From contig JNEM01015231.1 in assembly GCA_000697335.1 (NCBI GenBank), forward strand, positions 20,541 through 84,540: DNA of 64,000 nt. The letters run 5' to 3'. The notes under the pieces are model-generated. The model was not told the DNA's origin, ran no database searches, and worked only from the letters and a program-made list of their open reading frames with translations. The translations under genes were made by a program, and so were the position numbers. Position 1 is the stretch's first letter. Each line of letters opens with the position of its first letter. This DNA is from Conidiobolus incongruus B7586. Its lineage: Eukaryota > Entomophthoromycota > Entomophthoromycetes > Entomophthorales > Conidiobolaceae. Shown piece by piece: positions 38,503 to 50,316 of this stretch.

Positions 38503-40671
38503 ATGAGATACTTGAAAGAAGTCGCTCCCTCCCAAGCGCCTGACGAATCCCCCATATATCGTTCTAACTTATGCGGAGATCAACTCTTATCTGAAGTTCC
38601 AAACGTTACCACCGTTTATGACCTCTTATTGGAATCCATTAGATTGCACAATACCAAAAAAGCCTTTGGTCACCGTGAAATTGTTAACATAATTGAAGAA
38701 ACTAAAGAAATTGAAAAGAAAGTCGACGGTGCTATCAAGACTGAAATCAAAAAGTGGAGTTTCTATCAATTGGCTGATTATGACTGGTGGTCATTTGACG
38801 AATTAGGTGAATACTGTAAACAAGTTGGAAGTGGTTTTAGACATTTAGGTCTTAAAGAAAAGGATTATGTTGGTATTTTTGCTCCTACTAAGTAAGTACA
38901 ATTTATTTTAATTTTTATTTAGATCATTTTTTTAATCAATTTATCATTTGGTATTAACTATTTTTTTTATTTAGTCGTTATTGGAAAACAATTGCTCTTG
39001 GTATTTATATGATAATTATTTCCAAACTCTAAGTTTGAATATTAATTCTTTTTCATAGGTGCTTATACTCAGAATATGACCATTGTCACTGTTTATGATA
39101 CCTTGGGAACTGAGGGTCTTGCTCATGCTTTGAATGAAGGCGAAATTATTACTCTTTTCACCAGTGGCCAACTCCTTGGTAGCATTTTGAAAGTTCTTCA
39201 TCAAGTTCCTAATCTTAAGAACATCATCTATCATGGTTTAGCTGATAACAAGATTGTTGAAGAACTTTCATCCAAGCCTGAGATCAAATTGCTTAAGTTT
39301 GATGAATTGGTCAAATTGGGCGTTGACAATCCTTATGAACCAGTCCCACCAAAACCAGAAGATTTATGTTGTATTATGTATACTTCAGGAACTACTGGGG
39401 CTCCTAAAGGTGTACAATTGAGCCATGCCAATATAGTAGGTATTATTGGTGGTGTTCAGCACTTGGTTTCCAGTTATATTTACAAAGAAGACGTTTTTAT
39501 CAGTATGCTTCCTCTTGCTCATATTCTAGCCCTTACTGTTGACTTTTATCTTACCTATGTCGGCATGCAAATCGGTTATTCTAGCCCACGTACTCTGACT
39601 GATACATCAGTTCGTAACTGCGTTGGAGATCTAAAAGCCTTGAGACCCACTTTATTGGTTGCGGTTCCTCAAGTTTACGAAACTATTCGCAAGGGTATTT
39701 ATAACAAAGTTAACAGCTCAGGAGCCGTTACTAAATTCCTTTTCAACTCTGTTTTATCCTTCAAGAGCTTTATGAGATCTAACAATTTACCTAATGGCAT
39801 GTTTGATTTTGTATTCTCCTCTATTAAACAATTGACTGGTGGTAGATTGAGACTTGCAGTTTCCGGTGGCGCTCCTTTGTCAGCATCCCTTCAAAATTTT
39901 GTCACTGATGCCTTATGTACAATGATTCAAGGTTATGGTCTTACTGAAATTTGTGGATTATCTGTTGTTGGTACTCCTGATGTCGCTAAGCCTGGTGAAG
40001 TTGGAAAACTTTCTCCCGCTTTTGAAATTAAGCTTAAAGACGTTCCTGATGCTGGTTATAGTCATAAGAACGTTAATCCTCAAGGTGAATTATGGTATCG
40101 TGGACAACCTGTCAGTTCTGGATATTTCAAGAACCAGGCAGAAACTAATGAAGCTTTCACAGAAGATGGATGGTTCAAGACTGGTGACATTGTCCAAATC
40201 AGTGCAAGAGGAACTTTATCCATTATTGATCGTAAGAAGAACCTTGTCAAACTTTCTAATGGAGAATATATTGCCCTTGAGAAACTTGAATCTTTATACA
40301 GAAACAATCAATTAATTAGCGCTATTTGTGTCTGTGCTGACTCTCAACGCGCTAAACCCGTCGCTGTTGCTGTCGTCAATTTAGATGCTATTAAGAACGT
40401 CTGCCGTGAAAAGGGTATGACTGTTCCCCAAGATCTCGAACAAGTCTCCAATAGCGATGAAATTACCAAGCTAGTTTACAAAGCATGTCTTGACGAAGCC
40501 AAAATTTCCGGTCTCAAGGGTACTGAAATTATTGCTGGTATTTTCCTCGCCCCTGAAGAATGGACAGTTGATAATGACTTCTTGACAGCTGCTCAGAAGA
40601 TGAAGCGTAGAAATATTCAAAATGCCTATAAGGATCAGATCGAAAAGCTTTTTAACCAAATCCCCAACTAA
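38503..40671 (+). CDS. Long-chain acyl-CoA synthetase
   Basis: Seen: three exons (38503-38891, a 26-nt microexon 38975-39000, and 39059-40671) join to 675 residues. The ANL motifs are complete: P-loop YTSGTTGAPKG (about 243-253), GYGLTE (about 429), DGWFKTGDI, and DRKKNLVKLSNGEY (about 528-541), the last being typical of long-chain enzymes. The N-terminus has the KKWSFYQLADYDWWSFDELG-type segment of fungal and animal enzymes. No signal peptide, membrane segment or C-terminal SKL is visible, so a cytosolic or membrane-associated enzyme is likeliest. Known: it converts long-chain fatty acid, ATP and CoA to acyl-CoA for lipid synthesis or beta-oxidation. Codon use is C-enriched, suggesting good expression. 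A degenerate relative sits at 1-1809. Confidence 0.93.
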
Positions 40672-41235
40672 TTTAATCATTGCTATCTATTATGACATTT
40701 TTGTATAATTTTTTGAACATATTTTAATATTATCTTCATGCACTATATTCACTCATACTATAATTCGAATTTCAAAATTTTGAAAATATTATTTATAGGT
40801 TTTATTTTAAAATCTTAAATAAATTCACTCAAATTTGAAATTTAATATTTAAAAAAACAAGCTTTTTATATTTAACATATTAATGAATCATATTTGGTAA
40901 TCAAAAATTTTTATGTTCTCAATTATCGTTAATAGATAAAAATATTGAAGCTAATATCAAAACATCTAAATCATTGTAATATAAGAAAGTTTTAAAATAT
41001 TTGATATTGAGAATTGATGATATAATAAAAATATTGATAATTCAAACCAAAGTTAAAATTGTATTGTAGGTTTGGATTTTAAAGGAGGTGAAATGAAAAA
41101 AAAGAATTTTGTTAAAAAATGATATGCCAAATAAAATAATTGTAATTAAAATGATAAACTATTGAGAAATACGAAAAAATAAATGAAAAAGAGAAATCAC
41201 AATCTACGAATTAAAATATATTCTTTAATCTCCAA
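40672..41235. other. Intergenic, AT-rich
   Basis: 3' flank of the acyl-CoA synthetase gene and 5' flank of tRNA-Asp. Nothing else seen. Confidence 0.4.
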
Positions 41236-41307
41236 TCTTCGATAGTATAGTGGTGAGTATACCCGCCTGTCACGCGGGTGACCTGGGTTCAATTCCCAGT
41301 CGGAGAG
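41236..41307 (+). tRNA. tRNA-Asp (GTC)
   Basis: Seen: 72 nt. The acceptor stem TCTTCGA pairs with TCGGAGA (one T-G pair). The A box region is TAGTATAGTGG and the B box GGTTCAATTCC. The anticodon loop is CTGTCAC with anticodon GTC at 41269-41271. There is no intron. The sequence is the classic eukaryotic tRNA-Asp form. Confidence 0.95.
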
Positions 41308-42480
41308 TACTTTTCAGACCAATCAATTTTTTTCAATCTAATCTACTCTTTTTATAATAAGTTATACTATTCTCATATAATTTCAATAATTAATTGCTTT
41401 AATATCTTTTATTAATTTTATCAAACTATTTAATCACCTTGTATTTAATTTATATCTTAAACATCACTTTAAATTTATATTTAGTTAAATTTCATAAATT
41501 GAATATATAAATAATTATCAATCACTACTTAAGTTTTGAAATGTTTAGAGAATCGGTTTAAAAACTTTGGAATAATAAATTTTTATAATAAATTAAAACA
41601 TACTAAAAAGATATCAAATTTATTATGTCTCTTTTATATAATAATTACAATAATACAGATTAATTATTATTTAATATTAAATTGAATATTTTTTTTCAAA
41701 AAATGTTTTTTCAAAATTTTCCACCCAAAATATCCAAACACTCTGGAATGAAGGTATTAACCATACTTTTCGATTTAAACATAGGATAGGAAAAAATTGC
41801 TATAAGTCATATAATGTATTTTGTTATGATTTTAATATATATATATATATATATAAATTTTATTACTTTCACGATATATCATATATGATCCATTTTGTAA
41901 AATCAATATATTTTGTAATATAATGACTGTTCACACAACTGAAACAAGTCTATGAAATTTAATTTGATTACCAATTTGAATTTCTGTGAAATTTTGCCTC
42001 TAAATAATTCTATTGATACATTAATATTTTTCAATTTGCTCAACTATGATACAATATTGAAAATTATCATATATATGATTATCTTGAATTTTAATTAAGG
42101 GTAGCTGTTTTCAATAGCTATTCAACAATAATCAATTTTATTTTTGAAAATATCTTTTTTACATTAAAAAATGAAATTCGTGATGTTCCTGTTTTATCAT
42201 ATTATACATTTTTAGAGATATAATAATATAGTAACAACAGAATGATTAAATATGAAATAATAATATTTAAACATATATCTCAAATTTTAATTTATATTAA
42301 AAATATATTTACCAATCCAGGTATATATATCCAACACAATGAAAAATCACCATTACTTCATACTGCTACCTTCTAATAATCAAATTTTCATTATATTGCT
42401 CAATCCGGATATACTAGTATAATATTTTGAATTAATTTATACAATCATTATTACATTTTTAATCTTTAGCTGATAAAATC
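41308..42480. other. Intergenic, AT-rich
   Basis: No gene recognised between tRNA-Asp and the trypsin pseudogene. Contains a TA microsatellite near 41837-41856. Confidence 0.4.
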
Positions 42481-43320
42481 TAATTAAAGATGATCGAATC
42501 TTTATATTTCGCGAGGCTTGTATCAAACAGAAAGATAACATTAATAACTACTTATTGTTATAATTATAATGTATACTCACTCCAGGAGCATTTTCAACTC
42601 CTCAGAACTAATGCCCATTGCTTACAACTCTAAATAATACTAGTAAATGATTGACACCACTGTCACCTCAATATGCATCTTTTCCACTCTGAACAAATCC
42701 AGCATAAATTTGAAAATTGACTTGATAGTGTAACCAATCTTTGTAATTTTCGACAAATAGCGTGTCATTATAAGTGAAAAGAACAACTTTTTGTAATATA
42801 GGATAAGGTTTAGTCTTTGGAGTAGTTCTATCCCATCTAAGGACTGTACCTCCCATTTCTGATGTATAGTTTAACTTCTGATCAATTAGAATACTAACAT
42901 GAGCATTACTCATACTCTTTAAAACTACAAGTGCTAATATATTCAATAGAATCGATATATTATTATTCATAGTCATTATAAAATAAATTTGATCATATTC
43001 TGGATGAATATGCACATTGACCACTTGAAAAATTTTATAATCTTAAGCCTTAGGAGTTTTGTCTAAATCATATCTATGTGGATGAACTTGTAAAACTTCA
43101 AAGGAGCAATTGACTCAGTCATGAAATAGGCAGAAGTTAGTACGATTCTGTTTGATAAAAGTATACCTCTATACCAATGTTCGCCATATCTGTTTATAAC
43201 ATCCATCCTAGTGTATTTGAAAGGAAGATAAATATTATAACCGCCATTAATTCTAATTTGAGCTTTGAGCTTTGATCCAAAAATGGTTCAGGAAATAATC
43301 AAATTCCCAAATAACTTCAT
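42481..43320 (-). pseudogene. Trypsin-like protease pseudogene
   Basis: Seen: homology to the two intact trypsins downstream runs over all three exons in the same order. It has a signal-peptide-like start (MKLFGNLIIS) at 43320 and RINGGYNIYLPFKY around the activation site. The exon-1 end is frameshifted. Exon 2 has TVLRWDRTTPKTKPYPILQK and a retained GDSG. An exon-3 relic lies near 42490-42525. Several stops are present, the catalytic His region reads TSAYF instead of TAAHC, and the last acceptor site is lost. The upstream promoter block shared by the intact copies is absent. It is an older, dead member of the cluster. Confidence 0.85.
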
Positions 43321-44514
43321 ATAAAAAATATACTCAATTTTTGAACGAATTGGGGAAATTTAATTGTATTTAGTTTTAATAAAGTATTTCAATTACATGA
43401 ATAAGATTAATTTTAACATTTTCAAATCAATTTAGTTACATTCAAATTATTAAGAAATATATATTGTATTTGTAAACTAAGTATATTATACATTTATCCT
43501 AGATAAACAAAAACATTAATTAAAAAATAGTATATAATCAGTATTGATATTATTCTTGATATCTTTCGTGAAATTTGTACAAATAGCATATTAAGTTTGA
43601 CTTATTTAGTATTTGATTGACTTTTATATATTTCTAGAATGACCGTAATTCAAAAACATGTATAATGATGCTTATTTAATGTAAAATTACCATTTATCAA
43701 AATTTAATAAATTTTAGATCGATTATTAATTAAAAATAGATTTTAAATAACTTATTAGAAAAGTGAAATATCTAGGTGAATTGATGATACGGTAAAAAAG
43801 AGTTTAGTTACATTAAATTTAGAAATTATACAATTCTAATAAACAGTTACTTAATATGATAATTGTTTTTAATGAATAATTTTAAAAATTGTACTCTTCC
43901 AAAAAAATATTTCAAATATTTATCTTTTGACAACCATGATTGTGGAAGGAAATAGATTTTTGGAGCTTAAACAGGGAATCGCCAGTGGTAAACAATAGTT
44001 TACCACAAAATTAAGGAAAATTAATGAGTTTCGCCAAATTAGGTGAAAATAGCTTACTGCGAATAAAGTAAATATTCCAAGCTTGTCACAACTCAATGCT
44101 TCTGTGAGTGTTACGAGAAAAACTTAGAGACTGGATAATATTGAAATGAAGATAGGAAAGATATGTTTACTAGTTTGCTTTTGATAATCTTATATTAGTT
44201 TCCATTATTGATTCTTGTGGACATGAATGACTTATATGCAGAAAGTGATAGGTTCAATCAATTCATGAAATGAGATACCTCCAATGTCACTTCTTGAATC
44301 AATGTAGTAATCAGAGTTTCTTGAGTGATGGACAAGATTGTTTCCCATCACTTTGATTTATTATGCTCGAAAATTTCAATTTGATCTGAAAAATATATAT
44401 ATATATTAACCTTAATCTTAATTTCATTATGGTTATTAGATTAATGGTATCCAAAAAATGATACATATAATTTATGAAAGAATATATGTTTTCAAAATAT
44501 TCATTTCATTATAT
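43321..44514. other. Intergenic with an unidentified relic and a perfect hairpin
   Basis: About 43920-44350 is less AT-rich than its flanks and carries frame fragments interrupted by stops. It looks like a decayed coding or transposon relic, family unknown. The stretch contains a perfect 9-bp inverted repeat (see 43986-44007). The rest is plain AT-rich sequence. Confidence 0.4.
43986..44007. repeat. Perfect 9-bp inverted repeat, 4-nt loop
   Basis: GTGGTAAAC, loop AATA, GTTTACCAC. This could form a hairpin or be a palindromic binding site. It lies inside the unidentified relic. Confidence 0.9.
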
Positions 44515-45694
44515 CCAGTGATTCAAAAAGTAATTTCCTATACTTAAATAAAATATTATTATATCAATCATAATTATTTTACTGTAATTTTAGCATTGTT
44601 TTAAATAATAGTAAGTGATTTAATAATTCATCATATTCACTATATATATAATATTACTTTCTAGGAGAGCTTCAATAAAAAACAAAATGACAGAAAATTA
44701 CAAAATTTCAAATTTTACCTGAGTTGAACAAAGTGCATTTATCAAAACATTATACTATATACAAAATTTTGTATCAACTACCCACCAAAATCTCCAAATA
44801 GAAACTAGTGGCAAAAGGCTTTTAAAGTATAATATTGTAAACTGGTTTAATCAACTTAAAGCTGGAAGATTCAATATAAAAGACTTACCTTGTTTAAGTT
44901 GTTTTAAATCCATAAATAAATGCAAATAAAATTAAGAAATATTTTAAATATCACTTAATTCCTTAACAAAGGTACTAACACAATCATTTCATTCTAATAT
45001 TAGCTCTATTATTACTTAATTAAAAGATAATTTAAAATTAGTTAAAAAATTAAGAGTATAGGTACCTTATCTTTTAACTGAAGCTTGAATAAATAATAAA
45101 AGAAATATAGCTAATATAAATTTATGTTATTATAATACATATCCTACTATATTAAAAAATTACTATAAAAGATGAATTATTAATTTTGATATATAATTTA
45201 TTATCAAGAAAAAAGTGTCTAGATTAAAAAAATTAAAACTATCACCATAAATTTGAAAATAAAAATTATTTGAAGTAAAAAGCAAATGTTATTATTGGGT
45301 ATAAATATTAATGATATAACCTTCTAACAAATAATTACAAGCAAAAATAAATTATAATAATAAAATATATTTTAGATTTTTAAAAACTAATTCTATAAAT
45401 TGGTATAAGAAAAATTCAAATTAACATCATTTATTTTAAATAATAATAGTTATATGCATATAGTAAAAATTATTAAAAATTTGATTATTGAGAAGAACTG
45501 GTTTTTATTACTATACCCACTATATTCACTAAATTTAAATCCTTGTGATTATGATTGTTTTAGTAAGTTGAAGAATTTGATTTATAGAAAAAGATCTGAT
45601 AATATTTCAACTTTATATTTTAAAATTAAATGTGTAATTTTGAAGATAAATTATAAAACCTATGTAAAGGGGTGTTACCAACAAATATTTTGAT
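44515..45694 (+). mobile_element. Mariner-like DNA transposon relic
   Basis: Seen: from an ATG at 44687 a broken transposase frame shows mariner traits. Near the N-terminus is NIVNWFNQLKAGRFNIKDLP, matching the helix-turn-helix WFxxFKxGxxxxxD block. Near the C-terminus (45454-45693) is YPLYSLNLNPCDYDCFSKLK, matching the YSPDLxPxDYxxFxxLK block that holds the third catalytic Asp of the D,D34D group. Many stops lie between. At about 44515-44545 the sequence ATTCAAAAAGTAATTTCC resembles a mariner terminal repeat. I could not find its partner at the 3' end, so the element is probably 3'-truncated or eroded. The transposase is inactive. Confidence 0.7.
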
Positions 45695-45781
45695 AGTCAA
45701 GCCACTTCTATAATATTATTGGATATTGTCATCATTTTTGTTTCACTTATAAATAGCAAAGCCTCACTAGTCATCCATAGT

Positions 45782-45971
45782 TGTTATCTTGATATTGATG
45801 AACTTTAACCCCTTAGAAGATGAGTCATAATCCATGAATTACCATGGATATATAACCTTAGTTATAAACACCATAATTAAGATATCTTTTTTTATTACAA
45901 ATCCATTTAATTACTTGAATCTTTAAGTTATTATTTATCAACTGGTGATTAAGTCAGGAACCAAGATAACA
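45782..45971. mobile_element. 190-bp element with perfect 10-bp terminal inverted repeats
   Basis: Seen: begins TGTTATCTTG and ends CAAGATAACA, exact reverse complements with TG...CA ends. Inside are a TATA-like GATATATAAC and an inner inverted repeat ATCCATG/CCATGGAT. The flanks (atagt and tcaaa) do not form an obvious target duplication. The ends fit either a small solo LTR fossil or a MITE. It lies 88 bp beyond the mariner relic. The surrounding block 45700-46170 is also less AT-rich than the neighbourhood. Confidence 0.5.
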
Positions 45972-46839
45972 TCAAATCTTTGTAATCCTTGGTTAAAGAT
46001 ATTATGGATATTTATGATTTATAAGCAATCCATTTTATTGGTACTTATCCCTGCCTCTTGGTATATCTAGCAAGTATAACATTCAACTTTTTACCCAATC
46101 CTTGATATTAAGACATAACTTATTGTCAACAGGGGTTATGTAATTACCATTAGTATAGGATTCTGTTATTAAAAAACAAGGAAGTTATTAATTATTAAAA
46201 TTATGTTTTTTTGCTTTAGCTTTATTTATTTTATTAAAAATATAAATTTAAAATTGGTGAACTTATTTTTTGAACTATTGTATATATCATATAGTGTTTT
46301 AAATTTACTAATATAAATTTTAAAAATTAAATAGAATAGTGTTTTAAATAATGAGTCAAATTCAGTTATTATATACTAATATACAATGATATAAATAAGA
46401 AATATATTTAAATTTTTTTATAGTTTCAAAAAATCAAAACTATAATGCTAAATCAAAGTATTAAATTTTAGGAATATTAGTTTTTATTATGTTAAAATTG
46501 AGATAAAATTATATATTCAACAAAATGTATTATATTAATCACAGATATAATGTCTAACATTAAAAGCATAAGAATTATCAAAATATAATAAGCGATGTTT
46601 AATTTAAGGTTATAATAATGAGTTTGAATAATTTATTAGTCTGATATTTGTAATTCTCTTCAATCATATATAGTTGGAGGGTGATAAGGATATATTCCAG
46701 TGAAATATCAATTATACAATAAATCGTATTTAATTATTAGAAATAATGTCGTTCAATCATAGTATTAAATATTATGATTTATTATTATATTAAATGATCA
46801 AGTTACTAATAAATATTGTTATGTTGGTAGATATTAAAA
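45972..46839. other. Intergenic, partly repeat-like
   Basis: 45972-46170 keeps the lower AT content of the preceding element and may be part of a larger relic. 46170-46839 is plain AT-rich 3' flank of the first intact trypsin. Confidence 0.35.
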
Positions 46840-47739
46840 TTATTTAAGGTATTGTAAGATCCACTTTCTGAATTTGGCAACACGAGTATAAATCTATAAA
46901 AAATTATCAAGTTAAATACTGTTCAATAAAAAATCTATATTATATACTTACTCCAGGTGAATTGGGAGCAGCACAGCCACCTCCATTGCTTACAATACCA
47001 AGTAAAACGGGTTTGTCATCAATATAAGTAAAGAGTGGACCACCACTATCACCACCACAAGCATCTTTACCACCCTTCTTAAATCCAGCACAAATTTGAA
47101 TATCAGGTTTAATAGTATAATTGGTTACAGCATAATCAGCAATACAATCCTTATCTGCATAAATAGGGAGAACAACTTCTTGCAAGATAGGATGAGGAGC
47201 ACTGGTTGGAGTAATTCTACCCCATCCCAAAACAGTAGATCTCATTCCTTTTGGATGTTTTAATTTGGTGTCAAGTTGGATATTAGTACGAGCCTGTTTA
47301 GTATTATTCAACTTGATGACAGCCACTATGTATAAAATTATTATTAATAATTGAATGATGAGAAGATACAATATAACTTACGGTCATTATAATAAAAATC
47401 AGAATCATAATCTGGAAGAACATATCTATCGATAACTGAAAATACTTTGCCCTGTTCCTCTTTTGGATCCTTTTGTAAATCATGACGATGGATATGAACT
47501 TGGAAATTTCTTAAGGGACCAATAGTACCACCCATACAGTGAGCAGCAGTCAACACAACATTCTGGGATAAGAGTACACCTCCACACCAATATTCACCAT
47601 ATCTGTAGATAGCAACCATCCAATTATATTTGAATGGAGGTTCAACTGGGTACCCGTTGATAATTCTGCCTTCGCCATTGTCTTGAGCGTTCAAATGGGC
47701 GAAGCCTAGCAAGGAAACTAAAGTACTAAATAATTTCAT
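46840..47739 (-). CDS. Secreted trypsin-like serine protease, copy 1
   Basis: Seen: three exons (47382-47739, 46952-47325, 46840-46893) join to 261 residues. I chose Met at 47739 because it gives a clean signal peptide, MKLFSTLVSLLGFAHLNAQ. A short propeptide ends at R|IINGYPVEPP, the activation cleavage. The triad is complete: His in LTAAHCMGG, Asp in the NDLAVIKL segment across the exon 1/2 junction, and Ser in GGDSGGP. Asp six residues before that Ser (KDACGGDSGG) and the SNGGGC segment indicate trypsin specificity for Arg/Lys. The end is PGIYTRVAKFRKWILQYLK. Known: S1A trypsins are digestive or virulence enzymes, notably in insect-associated Entomophthorales. It is tandem with copy 2, which lies exactly 3,477 bp downstream in coordinates. 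Confidence 0.93.
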
Positions 47740-47799
47740 TTGCTTGATGAAAAAATTAAATATTATCAAATATTAAATTAAAAAATCAGGCTAATTGGT

Positions 47800-47867
47800 T
47801 TATATAAAGCTGAAGTTTCAGTGGATGACATGACAAACCGGTTCTCTATGGGTATAAATCACCTGAT
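47800..47867 (-). promoter_or_regulatory. Trypsin copy 1 promoter block
   Basis: In gene orientation: a TATCAGGTGA element about 120 bp before the ATG, then AGAGAACCGGTT (palindrome AACCGGTT, 47836-47843) and a TATA box TTTATATAA (47800-47808) about 61 bp before the ATG. The same elements, order and spacing occur at copy 2. Confidence 0.7.
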
Positions 47868-50316
47868 AACCCTCGACGATAATTATTGGTCTTATAATTA
47901 TATTCATATACCAAAATATCATAGTTACATTCTATTTAGATAATTTTAAATATATTAATTAAAATTTAATTTATAAATATACTCAACATTATAATTCATA
48001 TTAAATATTTAATTCTATATAAATTAAACTCTAAAGGAAAGTTACAAAAATGCACTGTTATTTACTCTTATCCAAATGGGATATTGAGTTGTTAAACACT
48101 TAATTAATATCATCTGTGAAATTTGCAAGAAATGATGTGCGTCATATGAACCAGTCATATAGTTGATTAACTTCGAATTTCATAATAAACCTCATTATAT
48201 ACATTTTTTGTTAAACTATATTTCAACTCTTTTATAATTCCTTGCATCAATATTTGATTTACAACTTTGTATCCTTGAAATATAGATCAAATCTAGAGTT
48301 AGTCTCTTTGATGACAATTTATATAAATATTGTCAAAGAATACATCCGTTTGTGAGACTTAATCAAAAGTGTATAATATATAAATCAAAAAGAATATGTT
48401 ATGATTAATTTGTGCAACATCCCGAATAATCACTTTAATTAAATATGGATAATTAAATGATGTAATAAAGTTGAAAATTTTGTCATTATAAATAACATTG
48501 TTTCTCTTGAAACTAAGCTCTTATTTTTTTCTATTAATATAGAATTCTTTTAAAATTTAGAGTCAATTCATCAAAGTATTAACCTAAATATATTATAATT
48601 TTAAAATTATTATTAATTATTAAATTATCATTTCTAATTTAATTAAAATAATTATTTTATTTACAAATTAAAATGGATTAATGAGTTAATTAATTTAAGA
48701 ACGTTAAATATTTATAAAGAATTCAACCACAAAACAAAATAAAAATTGATAATGTATATGGCTTATAAAATTAGTATCTAAATAGTTTTGTTCTATAATA
48801 AAAATGACTATATTTTAAACAATTTAAATATTCCAGCTTTAGATCAAAATAATCTCAACATTATTTTTGTTCATTCCAGTTTATAAACTTTTTGGTTTAG
48901 TTTTTTATTCAAATTGTCAATTATATCCAAATATAAATTGATATATTTTTGATTTATTATTAAAATCCCATATATCAAAATTATTCAATTGTTTTTTATT
49001 ATTCTAAAAAATAATGCGTTATTCAAAATTCTTCAATATTGCAACTTAATAGGATAGTGCATTTGTTTACAAAATTGTAATATCCATTAAACACTTAACT
49101 AAATATATTTATTCTGATATCATTATACCTCTAATTTGAGCGATTATAATTTTTGATTGTTGCTTAAATTGATCATAGATTCCAAGTATGTACTCTTTAA
49201 TCCTTGATGTTTAGATTAGAATTACTTTTTTACATTAATTGGATTTTAGACTATGTTATAATAATTTACTTTATGGAAATATTGTAAAAAAATATTAAAA
49301 AATTGATCTGCTGACAAAGTGTGAAAATATATATATATATATATAGGCATTTTCTTTTTATTTTCAATAATGGGCATAATTCATTTTTGTTTAATTGTTA
49401 ATTAACAAATGTATAATAGATTTATTAATATCACTTCTGTTGAAATAAATAAATAATACAGATAACTATTTTATGTTATATCAAATAAATAAAATTTGAA
49501 GAATCGATTGAAAATATTGGGTTATTGCTAAATATTTGAGTTAATATTAATATATATTATGAATTTATGGTATGAAAATAATTAATTTCAATTTTAATCC
49601 TTTATATTGAAATTTTAATTTGTGATATTTTATCAGCATATTTCAAATATATGAATACATATATAATTTTCCAAGTAAGATATATTCGGTTTTTATAGTG
49701 AAAATGACTATAGCTGATTTCTAGTGAATTTGAGTATGCTTATATTTAATATATTCATTATATTCTTGCAATTTACTAACCAACTTGAGATTGTTATTAA
49801 ACCCAAAATAGAGTTTTGGACAAAATTTTAACTATTCATTAATTTATCAAAATATATATCCGCTAATTTAAATTTATAATCATATCAAATGTATATTATG
49901 TTAACTTATACTTTCAAGATATTTAATGTTCAATTTATTTTTTCAAACCTTAACATAAATTTTTCATAAAACCACTAAATATTTAATAAATTTATATTGG
50001 AGTTGAAAAGTTTTGACATTAGGTGATAGTTAGATCTTGAGATAAATTAATACTCACAGAATGCTTAATTTTACTAACGTATATATTAAAACGGCAATAA
50101 CAAGAAGTATTGCTTTAAAGGCTATTATAAATTATTTGAAATGATTTTATTATAAAACACCACCTTATAAACTGGTTAGATATTTTTATTAGTCTTGAAT
50201 AATAGAGTTCAAGATTGAGTGGCATTTATTTAAATCAGTTATTGATTAAATAATTTATATATTATTATATTAGAAATTTTAAATATTAATAAATATTAAT
50301 ATATTATATAATGAGA
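47868..50316. other. Region between the tandem trypsins, with a duplicated upstream segment
   Basis: 47868-48480 is recognisably similar to 51345-51970 upstream of copy 2, for example GTGCAACATCCCGAAT at 48412 and 51907. So the duplication unit included at least 700 bp of 5' flank. The rest (48500-50316) is AT-rich, with a TA microsatellite near 49327, and holds no gene I can see. Confidence 0.6.
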
